Notes under the pieces: generated by a model
Databases searched by the model: none
What the model saw: the letters and a program-made list of their open reading frames with translations, nothing else
Told to the model about the DNA's origin: nothing
Made by a program: the position numbers and the translations under genes
Shown: positions 1-9,781 of the stretch, in pieces
Position numbering within the stretch: the stretch's first letter is position 1
Layout of the letters: each line of letters opens with the position of its first letter
Origin: Pararoseomonas sp. SCSIO 73927
GTDB lineage: Bacteria > Pseudomonadota > Alphaproteobacteria > Acetobacterales > Acetobacteraceae
Direction of reading: 5' to 3'
Assembly: GCF_037040815.1 (NCBI RefSeq)
Contig: NZ_CP146232.1
Span: 3,380,001-3,444,000, forward strand
Length of the DNA: 64,000 bases

Positions 1-1780
<1,780 letters not shown>

Positions 1781-1913
1781 CCACTCCCCCACCGCTGAGG
1801 GCTAACCCCCTCGCCGCACGCAGCACCAACACGCAAACACACCACCCACACACCACCTTCCATCCCGGGCAGAACGCTCCGCGTCCGCCCACCCATCATG
1901 TCCTCCGGCCCGG

Positions 1914-2033
1914 TGGCCTGGTGCCTATAGCGAGGCTGCCACACCCGATCCCATCCCGAACTCGGCCGTGAAACGCCCCTGCGCCCATGGTACTGCGTCT
2001 TAAGACGCGGGAGAGTCGGTCAGCGCCAGGCCA
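1914..2033 (+). rRNA. rrf: 5S ribosomal RNA
   Basis: The ends pair (TGGCCTGG at the 5' end with CCAGGCCA at the 3' end). The interior holds the conserved loop CCCGATCCCATCCCGAACTC and the 3' hairpin with GGGAGAGT. Length near 120 is normal. It lies about 130 bases after 23S, in which I see no other gene. Confidence 0.95.
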
Positions 2034-2063
2034 CCCGACCGGAGAACATGATCACTACACCAC

Positions 2064-2140
<77 letters not shown>

Positions 2141-2150
2141 AGCCTCAGAA

Positions 2151-2184
2151 CCCCCTCAGCACATAACCGTGCCGAGGGGGTTTT
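2151..2184 (+). terminator. Rho-independent terminator of the rRNA operon
   Basis: CCCCCTC-A-GCAC pairs with GTGC-C-GAGGGGG around a short loop and is followed by TTTT. It lies 11 bases after the tRNA and points the same way, so it ends the rRNA/tRNA transcript. Confidence 0.88.
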
Positions 2185-2334
2185 GGGCTACGTGTATCTC
2201 TCCACACCGCAAGCGCCGCACCAGCTTGTACCGCGCTTCTCATGACATCGAAGACCAGCTGAGGCGCATCGACGGAGCAGGTCGAAGGGTGTCCCCTCCG
2301 CCTTGAAGATCTTCTGCATGATCGAAGTCTCGGC

Positions 2335-2356
2335 TGGGCCGCGCAGAAGCGGCCCA
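2335..2356 (-). terminator. GC-rich hairpin after the ABC transporter gene
   Basis: TGGGCCGC and GCGGCCCA form a perfect 8-bp stem with a 6-base loop, 11 bases past the stop of the leftward ABC transporter gene. There is no T-run, so it is only a probable transcript end. The remaining bases 2185-2334 hold nothing I can support. Confidence 0.4.
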
Positions 2357-2366
2357 ACCGGTGCCT

Positions 2367-4199
2367 TCAGCCCGCCGTCGCGCGTACGCGCCGATTGAAC
2401 GGGTTGCGGATGCGGATCTTGCGGTTCCGCAGGATTCGGCCGAGAGGGCGCATTGCCAGCCGCGCCCCCTCCGGCCCGCGCTGCAAGTGAAGGGTGCGCT
2501 CGTGGAAGGCGTCCAGCCCCGGGCGGTGGCCGATGGAGATCAGCGCGCTCTTCGGCAACTCCTCCAACACCAGTCGCATCATCGCGTCCTGGTTCTCCTC
2601 ATCGAGTGCGGCCGTGGCCTCGTCCATGAAGATCCAGCGCGGCTTCTGCAGCAGCAGCCGAGCAAAGGCGAGGCGCTGCTGCTCACCCAGCGAGAGCACC
2701 TGATCCCATCGCTCGTCATCCTCCAACCGATCCTCGAGATGGGAGAGGCCTACCCGTTCCAGCGCTGCGACCGCCGCCTTGTTGGAAACCTTCTCCGGCG
2801 GGTTGGGGTAGGAGAGGGCGCCCCGCAACGTCCCGAGCGGCAGGTAAGGGCGCTGCGGCATGAACATCGTGGCCTCCCGCGGCGGCATGTGGATCTCGCC
2901 ACTCCCCCAGGGCCAGATGCCGGCAAACGCGCGAAATAGGGTGCTCTTGCCCGTCCCGGATTCGCCTTTCACCAGCACGCGCTCGCCGGCCCGAACCTCC
3001 GCGCTTGCCTCCGCGATCACCACCGAGCCGTTGGCGAAGGCAACCTGCACGTCGCGGAAGGCGACGCGCTCCTCCTCACCGGCCTTCTCCTCGACCCGAA
3101 CGATGGTCGGCTGGTCGCCGTCCTCCACCATCTCCTCGATGACGCGCAGGGACTCCCGGAAGGAGAGCAGCCGCTCCACGGAGGAGCGCCATTCTGCCAG
3201 CCGCGGGAAGTTGTCCACGAACCAGTTGAGCGAGGCCTGCACGGACCCGAAGGCGGAGCCGATCTGCATCAGGCCGCCGAGCGTGATCGCGCCGGAGAAG
3301 TAGGACGGCGCCGCCACCACGGTCGGGAAGACGGAGGTGAGCATTCCGTAGGCGCTGGTGAGCCACATCAGCCTGCGCTGGCTCCGCATCAGGTCGCGCA
3401 CCGCATCGGCCACGTTGGTGAACAGCCGTGCCAATCCCCGCCGCTCATCCGTCTCGCCGCCGATGAGGGCGATACCCTCGCTGCTCTCCCGCGCGCGCAC
3501 CAGGCCGAAGCGGAAATCCGCCTCCTTTGCCGTGCGCCAGAAATTCAGCGCCACCATCGGCCGGCCGACGAGGTAGGTAAGGCCAGAACCGATGGCCGCG
3601 TAGATCAGCGCGGCCCAGACCATATAGCCGGGGATGGTGATGGCGTTCCCGGCGATCGTCAGGTTCAGCGCGCCGGAGATGCTCCAGAGGATGCCGACGA
3701 AGGCGATCAGCATCACCACGGAATTGAAGATGCCCGTCGCGAAGTCCACGGCGGAGTCCACGGCAAGCCGCGCGTCCTCCGAGATCCGCTGGTCGGGGTT
3801 GTCGGACTCTCCCGCGCGCTCCAGCTGGTAGTGGCGCGCATTTGTCATCCACAGGTCCAGCAGGCGCTTCGTCAGCCACTCGCGCCAGCGCAGCTGCACC
3901 AGCTGCTTGACGTAGAGCTGGTAGACCGCCGTGATCATGGAGGCGCCCGCCAGCCCCACGAAGAGCACCATCTGCCAGAGGAAGGCGTTGCGGTCGCGGT
4001 TCTCCAGCGCGTTGAAGAAGTCGCGGTTCCAGAGATTGAAGCGGATCTGGATGAGAATCTGCAGAAGCGTCAGCGCCAGCAGGCCGAAGCCCAGCCACTT
4101 CGCGCCCTTCGCGCGCAGGAAGTACCCGCCGGCCAGACGGAGGAAGGCCCCCACGGCCCCCGTCTGGATCTGGACTTTCGGTCCCGTTTCGTCACTCAC
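2367..4199 (-). CDS. ABC transporter, fused permease/ATPase of the SbmA/BacA-YddA (Rv1819c) type
   Basis: A 610-residue half-transporter with a membrane domain (about 1-330) and a C-terminal ATPase. The membrane domain resembles the ABC_membrane_2/SbmA-BacA family (FNLWNRDFFNALENRD near residue 53). In the ATPase, Walker A is GESGTGKST at 412-420, the signature is LSLGEQQ at 502-508, and Walker B ends MDEATAALDE with D526/E527. Relatives import peptides, cobalamin or very-long-chain acyl substrates; the substrate here cannot be told. The start lies 54 bases after the stop of the exported protein at 4254-4943, so it is probably the last gene of a stress-regulated transcript beginning at the DUF1328 gene. 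Confidence 0.85.
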   Translation of the reverse strand: MSDETGPKVQIQTGAVGAFLRLAGGYFLRAKGAKWLGFGLLALTLLQILIQIRFNLWNRDFFNALENRDRNAFLWQMVLFVGLAGASMITAVYQLYVKQLVQLRWREWLTKRLLDLWMTNARHYQLERAGESDNPDQRISEDARLAVDSAVDFATGIFNSVVMLIAFVGILWSISGALNLTIAGNAITIPGYMVWAALIYAAIGSGLTYLVGRPMVALNFWRTAKEADFRFGLVRARESSEGIALIGGETDERRGLARLFTNVADAVRDLMRSQRRLMWLTSAYGMLTSVFPTVVAAPSYFSGAITLGGLMQIGSAFGSVQASLNWFVDNFPRLAEWRSSVERLLSFRESLRVIEEMVEDGDQPTIVRVEEKAGEEERVAFRDVQVAFANGSVVIAEASAEVRAGERVLVKGESGTGKSTLFRAFAGIWPWGSGEIHMPPREATMFMPQRPYLPLGTLRGALSYPNPPEKVSNKAAVAALERVGLSHLEDRLEDDERWDQVLSLGEQQRLAFARLLLQKPRWIFMDEATAALDEENQDAMMRLVLEELPKSALISIGHRPGLDAFHERTLHLQRGPEGARLAMRPLGRILRNRKIRIRNPFNRRVRATAG

Positions 4200-4253
4200 C
4201 CTCTGTCTCGCCTGTCCTGGGTCTCGTCACCGTCCACGTCGTGGCGGTGGTTC

Positions 4254-4943
4254 TCATTGCGGGCGCTCCGCCGGCGGCAGGGGCCCGAGCTTGTCCGCGC
4301 TCTCGCCGATCCGCTCGGCATCCAGCGCTTTGCCGCGGCTCTGCACGGTGGCCCCGTGCCCCGCGGCGGCGATCGAGCGGCCCACGGCCAGCCTGTCACC
4401 CAGCGCCTGCGCCACGCCAGCGGGCACGCGGATCACCACGCCCTCGTCCAGCACGGCGCCGATAACGTCGCCCTGCGGCGTGTAGAGCGGCGCGCGGACG
4501 GTGCCGGACACCTGCAGCATCTCGTCGGCGGCCCGGTACTCCGGGAAAGTCCAGCTCGGGCGGTCCACGAACTGGGGCTGGCTGCCACCATCCCTGGCCC
4601 AGGCCAGAAGCGTGATCGCCGGGGCGCGCCGGGCGCGGATGCCGTAGACCACGATGGACTGGCCGGGAGGCACGGCCTTCATGATGTCGTCGGCGATGTG
4701 CTCGGGGAACAGCACCTGCGGCCCCTCGCGGAACATCAGCCGGTCAGTCTTCCCCTCCGGCGTCAGCAGGTAGCGGTCTACCACGCCGGTGAAGGAGGGG
4801 AGCTGCGTCGGGTCGAACCACAGACGTCCACCGCCCGGGTTCGGGTTCACCGGGCCGGAACCCCCCTGATTAGAACCCTGAGACAGGACCGGCCCCGCGA
4901 CGAGTGTCGCGAGGCCGGCCAGAAGCGCCGTGCGGCGGTTCAT
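4254..4943 (-). CDS. Exported hypothetical protein
   Basis: A 229-residue protein that begins with a signal peptide (MNRRTALLAGLATLVAGPVLSQ), whose RR and hydrophobic core could be read by Tat or Sec. A Gly/Asn/Pro-rich linker follows, then a mixed alpha/beta region with no motif I recognise. The RLWFDPTQLPSFTG and YRAADEMLQVSGTVRAPLYTPQGDVIGAVLD segments are reminiscent of PRC-barrel-like small beta domains, but this is only suggestive. The start is 7 bases after the DUF1328 stop, so the two are co-transcribed and probably share its putative EcfG promoter. Confidence 0.7.
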   Translation of the reverse strand: MNRRTALLAGLATLVAGPVLSQGSNQGGSGPVNPNPGGGRLWFDPTQLPSFTGVVDRYLLTPEGKTDRLMFREGPQVLFPEHIADDIMKAVPPGQSIVVYGIRARRAPAITLLAWARDGGSQPQFVDRPSWTFPEYRAADEMLQVSGTVRAPLYTPQGDVIGAVLDEGVVIRVPAGVAQALGDRLAVGRSIAAAGHGATVQSRGKALDAERIGESADKLGPLPPAERPQ

Positions 4944-4950
4944 GGAACCC

Positions 4951-5112
4951 TCAGATCCAGCCCCGGCCGGCCACGAGGGAGACCAGGAAGAGGATGAGGA
5001 AGATCACGAACAGGACCTTGGCGATGCCGCTGGCCGCGGAGGCCACGCCGCCGAAGCCCAGCACGCCCGCGACAAGGGCGATGATAAGGAAGATGACGGT
5101 CCAGTAGAGCAT
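4951..5112 (-). CDS. DUF1328 small membrane protein
   Basis: A 53-residue protein of two hydrophobic helices: [20 protein letters not shown], a short [12 protein letters not shown] turn, and a second helix ending AGRGWI. This is the whole length and pattern of DUF1328/YtjA-type inner-membrane proteins, which in alphaproteobacteria are often stress induced; their role is unknown. A GCAAC-N16-CGTT element ends 35 bases before the start. It heads a leftward operon with the exported protein and the ABC transporter. Confidence 0.88.
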   Translation of the reverse strand: MLYWTVIFLIIALVAGVLGFGGVASAASGIAKVLFVIFLILFLVSLVAGRGWI

Positions 5113-5146
5113 TGTTCCGGTTCCCTAGAAGAGGATGCGATCCCTG

Positions 5147-5171
5147 AACGTGGGATGCGCGGGCCGGTTGC
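5147..5171 (-). promoter_or_regulatory. Putative EcfG (general stress) promoter for the DUF1328 operon
   Basis: On the minus strand GCAAC (5171-5167) is followed by 16 bases and CGTT (5150-5147), 35 bases before the DUF1328 start. The known EcfG consensus is GGAAC-N16/17-CGTT. The same GCAAC variant recurs at 5486-5511, 9721-9745 and 53252-53277 at similar distances from stress-type genes. Confidence 0.6.
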
Positions 5172-5199
5172 CCTCTCGCCACGGAGCGTTGCCGCCTTG

Positions 5200-5436
5200 C
5201 TACACCGCCCGGTTGGAGGCCGCGTCGCCCTGGCCCGAGGCCCAGTCCGTCAGCTGCCGCTCCGCCTCGTCCTCCCCCACGCCGTAGCGCTCGCGAATGC
5301 GCTCGAGCAGCAGGTCGCGGCGGCCGCCGGCCTGACTGATGTCCTCCTCGGTCAGCTTCCCCCAGTTCTTGCGGACTTTGCCGCCCATCTCGCCCCAGTC
5401 GCCCGCCAAGCGGTCCCAATCCAGCTTCTTGGTCAT
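5200..5436 (-). CDS. CsbD-family stress protein
   Basis: A 78-residue hydrophilic protein starting MTKKLDWDRLAGDWGEMGGKVRKNWGKLTEED, the CsbD signature pattern (W-x-x-L-x-G-x-W-x-E-x-x-G-x-x-K-x-x-W-G-x-L-T-x-x-D). CsbD proteins accumulate under general stress; their molecular function is unknown. I chose the start at 5436 over an in-frame ATG at 5451 because GGAGG lies 5 bases before it. A GCAAC-N17-CGTT promoter candidate precedes it, and the gene sits between the DUF1328 operon and phyR. Confidence 0.88.
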   Translation of the reverse strand: MTKKLDWDRLAGDWGEMGGKVRKNWGKLTEEDISQAGGRRDLLLERIRERYGVGEDEAERQLTDWASGQGDAASNRAV

Positions 5437-5485
5437 CCCATCCTCCGTCATGCCCGCGCCGAGCGCGTACGGGCCCGTCTGATGG

Positions 5486-5511
5486 AACGGGGAGGCGGTC
5501 CGGCGGGTTGC
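5486..5511 (-). promoter_or_regulatory. Putative EcfG promoter for the CsbD gene
   Basis: On the minus strand GCAAC (5511-5507), 17 bases, CGTT (5489-5486), 50 bases before the CsbD start. Its -35 part lies inside the hairpin that follows phyR, so chance overlap is possible. Support comes from three near-identical elements elsewhere in the window. Confidence 0.5.
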
Positions 5512-5519
5512 CGGACCGC
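5495..5519 (-). terminator. Hairpin after phyR
   Basis: GCGGTCCGGC and GCCGGACCGC form a perfect 10-bp stem with a 5-base loop, starting 10 bases after the phyR stop. No T-run follows, so termination strength is uncertain. It overlaps the -35 region of the putative CsbD promoter. Confidence 0.5.
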
Positions 5520-5528
5520 ACGGGCCGT

Positions 5529-6245
5529 TCAGTCGAGCGAAACGCCGCCAGAGACTGCCTGGTAGGTGGCGATGGCCAGTGCCACCGGCTCAAAGGGCTT
5601 GCTGATGATGAAGGCGGGCTCAAGCCGCTCCGCCGTCAGCAGCCGCTCGGGATAGGCGGTCACGAAGATCACGGGCGTGTCCTGCTCCTGCAGGATGCGC
5701 TGCACGGCGGAGATGCCGTCGCCACCCGGGCCGAGGTTCACATCCGCCAGGATCAGCCCCGGTTTCAGGTCGCGGGCCATCTGCACCGCCTCCGCCTCGC
5801 CGCTGGCGATGCCCACTACGTTATGCCCGCAGCTCTCCACCAGCTGGCGGATGTCCATGGCGATGATCGGCTCGTCCTCGATCACCATGATGTCCGTCGC
5901 CGCCACGGCGCGCAGCGCGGTGCGTGCGGCCTCCAGCAGGCGCCGCCCTTCCTCCAGCGTCACGCCGACGGCGAGGGCGGCATCGGTGACCGTGAGGTCC
6001 TCCAGCGCGGTGAGGAGGAGAAGTTGGCGCTGCTTCGCGGAGATGTGCTCGCCGGGCGCGTCCGGAACCAGCCGGCTGACGCCGGCGAACAGCGCGAGCG
6101 GCCCCGGCACGCCCTCCGGCAGCCCGGCCCGCAGCGACTGGGCCACCAGGGCGTCGCCCTGCGCCTGGCTGCCGGTCAGGGCCCGTGCGTAGCGCCGGGC
6201 ATAGGGCAGGGTGCGAAGCAACTCCCCCTGCGACACAGCATTCAT
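5529..6245 (-). CDS. phyR: General stress response regulator PhyR (sigma-like domain + receiver)
   Basis: This 238-residue protein has an N-terminal domain shaped like sigma regions 2 and 4 (about 1-110) and a C-terminal receiver (about 115-235). The receiver's phospho-acceptor is Asp168 in ILADVNLGPGGDG, with acidic pair MVIEDEP and Lys in ISKPFEP. In alphaproteobacteria phosphorylated PhyR exposes the sigma-like domain, which binds anti-sigma NepR and frees EcfG. NepR, two EcfG-like sigmas and a cognate-type kinase are encoded within 2 kb. It is divergent from the sigma gene at 6369, with 123 bases between. I found no clear EcfG element in front of phyR itself. Confidence 0.95.
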   Translation of the reverse strand: MNAVSQGELLRTLPYARRYARALTGSQAQGDALVAQSLRAGLPEGVPGPLALFAGVSRLVPDAPGEHISAKQRQLLLLTALEDLTVTDAALAVGVTLEEGRRLLEAARTALRAVAATDIMVIEDEPIIAMDIRQLVESCGHNVVGIASGEAEAVQMARDLKPGLILADVNLGPGGDGISAVQRILQEQDTPVIFVTAYPERLLTAERLEPAFIISKPFEPVALAIATYQAVSGGVSLD

Positions 6246-6368
6246 CCGTGATAGTCCTCCGCCCCCCGCGGGCCGCCGCCGACATGGCAGGGCTTGCGGG
6301 CCGTTTCTCTACATGGTCGCGCCGCGCGCCGCCGGGAGGCGTCGCGCGGCCCTTTTCCAGCCGGGTGC

Positions 6369-6878
6369 ATGACAGAAGAGCAGGATTTCCGCCCGGCCCT
6401 TACGCGCCTGCTGCCCGACCTGCGGGCCTTCGCCCGATTCCTGTCGCGCGATCCGGCCGCAGCGGACGACCTCGTGCAAGACACATTGCTGCGTGCCCTG
6501 CGCAACGAGGCGCAGTGGCAGCCCGGCACAAGCCTGCGCGCCTGGACCTTCTCCATCCTCCGCAACGCCTGGTTCGAGGACCGGCGCCGCAGCGCCGCCC
6601 GGCGGCGCGCCCTGGACCGCGCGCCGCCGGAGGAGGAGGGCCGGCCGGCCGGGCAGGAGCACCGGATGGAGGTGATGGGGCTGGCCCGCGCGATGAAGGA
6701 TCTCTCGCCGGACCAGCAGGAGGCGCTGGTGCTCGTCGGTGCGCTCGGCTTCTCCAGCGAGGATGCGGCGCGGGTGGCCGGGGTGCAGGTCGGCACCCTC
6801 AAGGCGCGCGTCTCCCGGGCCCGGAAGGCGCTCGCCGCACGCTATGGAAGCGAGGCGGATCAAGGCGATGCGGAGTGA
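6369..6878 (+). CDS. EcfG-type ECF sigma factor (paralog 1)
   Basis: A 169-residue sigma factor with region 2 (about 10-75: ADDLVQDTLLRALRNEAQW, then WTFSILRNAWFEDRRR) and region 4 (about 105-160: LSPDQQEALVLVGALGFSSEDAARVAGVQVGTLKARVSRARK). The W-x-P-G-T-x-L-x-x-W pattern is typical of the EcfG group. The start is the ATG at 6369; an in-frame ATG 75 bases upstream would add an Arg/Pro-rich tail unlike the family. It lies between phyR and a second EcfG-like gene. It may be a secondary general stress sigma, as many alphaproteobacteria carry two or more. Confidence 0.88.
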   Translation: MTEEQDFRPALTRLLPDLRAFARFLSRDPAAADDLVQDTLLRALRNEAQWQPGTSLRAWTFSILRNAWFEDRRRSAARRRALDRAPPEEEGRPAGQEHRMEVMGLARAMKDLSPDQQEALVLVGALGFSSEDAARVAGVQVGTLKARVSRARKALAARYGSEADQGDAE

Positions 6879-6913
6879 ACCTCACCCCTGGCGTTTTCGT
6901 GATTAAGCCGGCG

Positions 6914-6939
6914 GTAACCGGAATCGGACCCCGTGCATT
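6914..6939 (+). promoter_or_regulatory. Weak EcfG-like promoter candidate before ecfG
   Basis: GTAAC-N17-CATT ends 36 bases before the ecfG start, the same spacing as the four stronger GCAAC-N16/17-CGTT elements in this window. Two deviations from the common form make this a tentative autoregulatory site. Confidence 0.25.
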
Positions 6940-6974
6940 GGTCGGGTGAAGTTCGAGACGAGGGGATTGCCCAG

Positions 6975-7619
6975 ATGACCGAGACCGTTGCCGTGACGAC
7001 CGCCCCCGCCACCTCCCACACGGTTGCCGACTTCCACAAGTTGCTCGTCACGACCCTGCCGCGGCTGCGCGTGCAGGCCCTGGCGCTGACCCGCAACCGC
7101 GCCGACGCGGACGACCTGGTGCAGGCCGCCGTCACCTCCGCCCTCGCCGCGAAGGACAGCTTCACCCCTGGCACCAACTTCGGCGCCTGGATGTTCCGCA
7201 TCCTGCGGAACCGCTTCATCTCCGACGTCCGCCGCAAGCGCGAGACGACGGACATTGACGACGTGCCGAGCTCCGCCTTTGCCCGCCCCGGCGCGCAGGA
7301 GGACAGCTTGGTGATGCGCGAGCTGCGCGGCCACCTCTCCCGCCTGCCTGCCGAGCAGCGCACGGCGCTGGTGATGGTGACGGTGCAGGGCATGTCCTAC
7401 GAGGAGGTCGCGGCGGCGATGGATTGCGCCGTCGGCACCGCCAAGTGCCGCGTGTTCCGCGCCCGCCAGACTCTGCAGCGCTGGCTGACCGGCGAGGAGC
7501 GCGGCGTCGACGCGCCGAAGGTCGCCGCCTCCACTCGCAAGTCCTCCTCTTCCCCTCGGGCCACCCGCCGTCGTATGGCGACGGATGACACTGCTGCGGG
7601 GCACGCGAACCCTGTCTGA
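6975..7619 (+). CDS. ecfG: General stress ECF sigma factor EcfG (paired with NepR)
   Basis: A 214-residue sigma factor with region 2 (DADDLVQAAVTSALAAKDSF, then FGAWMFRILRNRFISDVRRK) and region 4 (LSRLPAEQRTALVMVTVQGMSYEEVAAAMDCAVGTAKCRVFRAR). A Ser/Arg-rich tail of about 35 residues follows. The stop is 2 bases before the nepR start, and ecfG-nepR adjacency is the hallmark of the alphaproteobacterial general stress locus, so I take this as the main EcfG. The start at 6975 removes a short upstream extension. EcfG recruits RNA polymerase to GGAAC-N16/17-CGTT-type promoters when NepR is titrated by phospho-PhyR. Confidence 0.92.
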   Translation: MTETVAVTTAPATSHTVADFHKLLVTTLPRLRVQALALTRNRADADDLVQAAVTSALAAKDSFTPGTNFGAWMFRILRNRFISDVRRKRETTDIDDVPSSAFARPGAQEDSLVMRELRGHLSRLPAEQRTALVMVTVQGMSYEEVAAAMDCAVGTAKCRVFRARQTLQRWLTGEERGVDAPKVAASTRKSSSSPRATRRRMATDDTAAGHANPV

Positions 7620-7621
7620 GG

Positions 7622-7831
7622 ATGGCCGAGAGTAGCGACAAGGGGAAATCGGGGCCTGTGCCGAAGCCCGGAACAGTCGGAGGAGCCAACGGGCGCGGCG
7701 AGGCCGCGCCCGAGGCCGCTTTCGACCTCTGGCTTCAGCGCGGTTTGCATCAGATGTTTGACGACGTGATGCGCGAGCCGATTCCCGAAGAACTTCTGCG
7801 CCTGATCGAGCAGGACCAGCGGCGGGGCTGA
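7622..7831 (+). CDS. nepR: Anti-sigma factor NepR
   Basis: A 69-residue protein with a disordered Gly/Pro-rich N-terminus. The NepR core follows (about 33-66): FDLWLQRGLHQMFDDVMREPIPEELLRL, with the two helices that wrap EcfG or the PhyR sigma-like domain. The P-E-x-L-x-x-L-I segment matches the family. It starts 2 bases after ecfG and is translated with it, which keeps anti-sigma and sigma in balance. Confidence 0.92.
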   Translation: MAESSDKGKSGPVPKPGTVGGANGRGEAAPEAAFDLWLQRGLHQMFDDVMREPIPEELLRLIEQDQRRG

Positions 7832-7867
7832 AGGATCTGTGCCGGATGGAGGGATCTGTCCGGCACC

Positions 7868-9610
7868 GTGCGAAGGAATGTCCGATCCATGCCCGGGCAG
7901 GACAGGTTGAGGCAGCTGCGGCTGCGACTCGGCTCCGCCCTGGGCGGCATTCGCGGACGGATGATGGTGCTGGTGATGGTCGCGGGTATTCCCGTCGCGG
8001 CCATCGCGATCACGAACGCTCTGCAGGACTACCGCGCCGCGCTCGACGATGGCCGCCGGGGTGTCGAGACGCTGCGCGCGCTGGTGGCGGCCCGCTACGG
8101 CGTGGCCATCGGCAGCGCCGAATCCGTTCTCATCGCCCTGGCGCGCCAGGATCCCCGCGGGGGCGAGGACCCGGCCGGCTGCACCGCCTCCTTTCGCCGC
8201 GTGATCGACCTCCATCCCGGCGACATCGGCGAGCTCGCCGTGGTCGTGCCCGGCCAACCTCCGGTCTGCGGCACGCTTCCCACCGGCTTTGATCCCCAGC
8301 CCTTGCTGCGAGAAGCCCTGGCGAGCGGCGCCCCTGCCTACGGCGCCTTCCTGCCCGGCAGCCGCGGCCGCGCGCCCCTGATGCCGGTGGCCGTTCCCGG
8401 CGCCGCGGTGGGCTCGATCGGCGGGGAATGGGCGCTGATCGGGTTCGTGGTCCTGCGCGACGACGCGGGCCTTCCGGGAAGCGGCCGCACCCCCGGGGAC
8501 AGGGTATGGCTCATCGATCGGACGGGGCGGGCCCTCTCCCCCAGCGGCGCCGGCGGCCCGACCCTGGACCCCGCCACCGTCGCCCGGGTGGGGGATGGGG
8601 GCGAGGTGACGGAAGGCCTGCGCGGCGAGGTGGTCTATGCCGGCGCGCGGCTCAATCCCGGGCTGCGCCTCGTGGTCGGACACCCGATCTCCGCCCCGAG
8701 AGAAGTGGCGCGCGGCATCCTCGTCCAGCGCATCCTGGAACTGGCGACCTTTCTCGTCGCCTGCCTGGCCGCCATCGTGGTGGGGGCGGATCTCGCCATG
8801 GTCCGGCCGCTCCGCCTGCTCTCGGTCCGGGTGCGGGGATGGCGGCCGGGCAACGCCTTCCCCGTGAACCCCACCGGCACGGAGCCGCGCGAGGTTCGCG
8901 CCGTGGAGCAGGCCTTCAGCGACGCGGCGGAGGCCCTGACCCGGCGGGAGGCCGACCTGCGGGCCGCGCTCGAGCAGCGCGATGCGCTGATGGCCGAGAT
9001 CCACCACCGCGTGAAGAACAACCTGCAGATCGTCTCCTCCTTGCTGAACCTGCAGGCCGGGCGGATCAAGGACCCCGCTGCCATCGCGGAGTTCCTCGCG
9101 GCGCGGAACCGGGTGCGGACCCTGGCCACGCTGCACCGGCACCTCTACGTGCAGCACAGCTTCGAATCGGTCGCGCTGCCGCCCTTCCTGACGGAGCTCG
9201 CGAACCAGCAGTTCTCCTCCCACAACGAGGCACCTGGCGAGCGGCTGGCCCTGAAGCTGGACATCGCCGACATCGCCATCTCCACGGATCAGGCCGTCTC
9301 CCTCTCCCTCCTCGTCACGGAGGCCATGGGCAACGCGGTGGAGCACGCCTTTCCCGACGACATGCGCGGCACGATCCGGCTCTCCCTGCAGCAGGAGGGC
9401 GAGGAGGTGTTGCTGACGGTGCGGGACGACGGCATCGGCCTGCCCGATCGCGGGGCCCGCCCGCGCGGCCTCGGTCTCCAGCTCATGGACGGCTTCGCGA
9501 AGCAGCTCGGCGGCCCGCTCACGGGGGGGCGGTTGGAGGAGGGCGGAACCCTCTGGAGCGTGCGCTTCCCCCTTCGGGCCAACCCGCCGCCCCGCCCGAT
9601 GGCGGCCTGA
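7868..9610 (+). CDS. Membrane sensor histidine kinase, HWE/HisKA_2 family (PhyK-like)
   Basis: A 580-residue kinase with a first membrane segment at about 31-50, an extracytoplasmic sensor region to about 285, and a second membrane segment at about 290-312. A short linker leads to a HisKA_2 domain with EIHHRVKNNLQIVSSLLNLQ (His380 the likely phospho-site). The HATPase domain has N-box LVTEAMGNAVEHAF and G-box DDGIGLP/GLGLQLMDG. HisKA_2 kinases beside phyR/nepR/ecfG phosphorylate PhyR. The start at 7868 is GTG; an ATG at 7889 is an alternative. It follows nepR by 36 bases. Confidence 0.88.
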   Translation: MRRNVRSMPGQDRLRQLRLRLGSALGGIRGRMMVLVMVAGIPVAAIAITNALQDYRAALDDGRRGVETLRALVAARYGVAIGSAESVLIALARQDPRGGEDPAGCTASFRRVIDLHPGDIGELAVVVPGQPPVCGTLPTGFDPQPLLREALASGAPAYGAFLPGSRGRAPLMPVAVPGAAVGSIGGEWALIGFVVLRDDAGLPGSGRTPGDRVWLIDRTGRALSPSGAGGPTLDPATVARVGDGGEVTEGLRGEVVYAGARLNPGLRLVVGHPISAPREVARGILVQRILELATFLVACLAAIVVGADLAMVRPLRLLSVRVRGWRPGNAFPVNPTGTEPREVRAVEQAFSDAAEALTRREADLRAALEQRDALMAEIHHRVKNNLQIVSSLLNLQAGRIKDPAAIAEFLAARNRVRTLATLHRHLYVQHSFESVALPPFLTELANQQFSSHNEAPGERLALKLDIADIAISTDQAVSLSLLVTEAMGNAVEHAFPDDMRGTIRLSLQQEGEEVLLTVRDDGIGLPDRGARPRGLGLQLMDGFAKQLGGPLTGGRLEEGGTLWSVRFPLRANPPPRPMAA

Positions 9611-9720
9611 GCGTCGCGGGCATCGCGGCCGCAGGTCCCGACCATCCACCTCCCGCCGGCCTGCGGTTGTGTCCGCCGGGCCATGCCGCGTCGCGGCGGG
9701 CGGTTGTCCGCCGCGGCGGC

Positions 9721-9745
9721 GCAACTGCCCCCTCAGGGACGCGTT
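9721..9745 (+). promoter_or_regulatory. Putative EcfG promoter for the DUF883 gene
   Basis: GCAAC (9721-9725), 16 bases, CGTT (9742-9745), 37 bases before the ATG of the DUF883 gene. Same form and distance as the elements before the DUF1328, CsbD and 52312-53208 genes. Confidence 0.6.
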
Positions 9746-9781
9746 GGCGAGGGGATTGTCACACTATCCCCGGAGGGACCG

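Noticed and set aside
6246..6368. EcfG promoter for phyR or sigma paralog 1 in the divergent region
   Set aside because: No GNAAC-N16/17-CGTT in either direction; a CGTT at 6302 has only a poor GACAT-like partner at N15-16.
7397..9724. A 775-codon minus-strand frame opposite the sensor kinase
   Set aside because: Antisense shadow of the HisKA_2 kinase; composition is Arg/Gly/His-rich with no recognisable domain.
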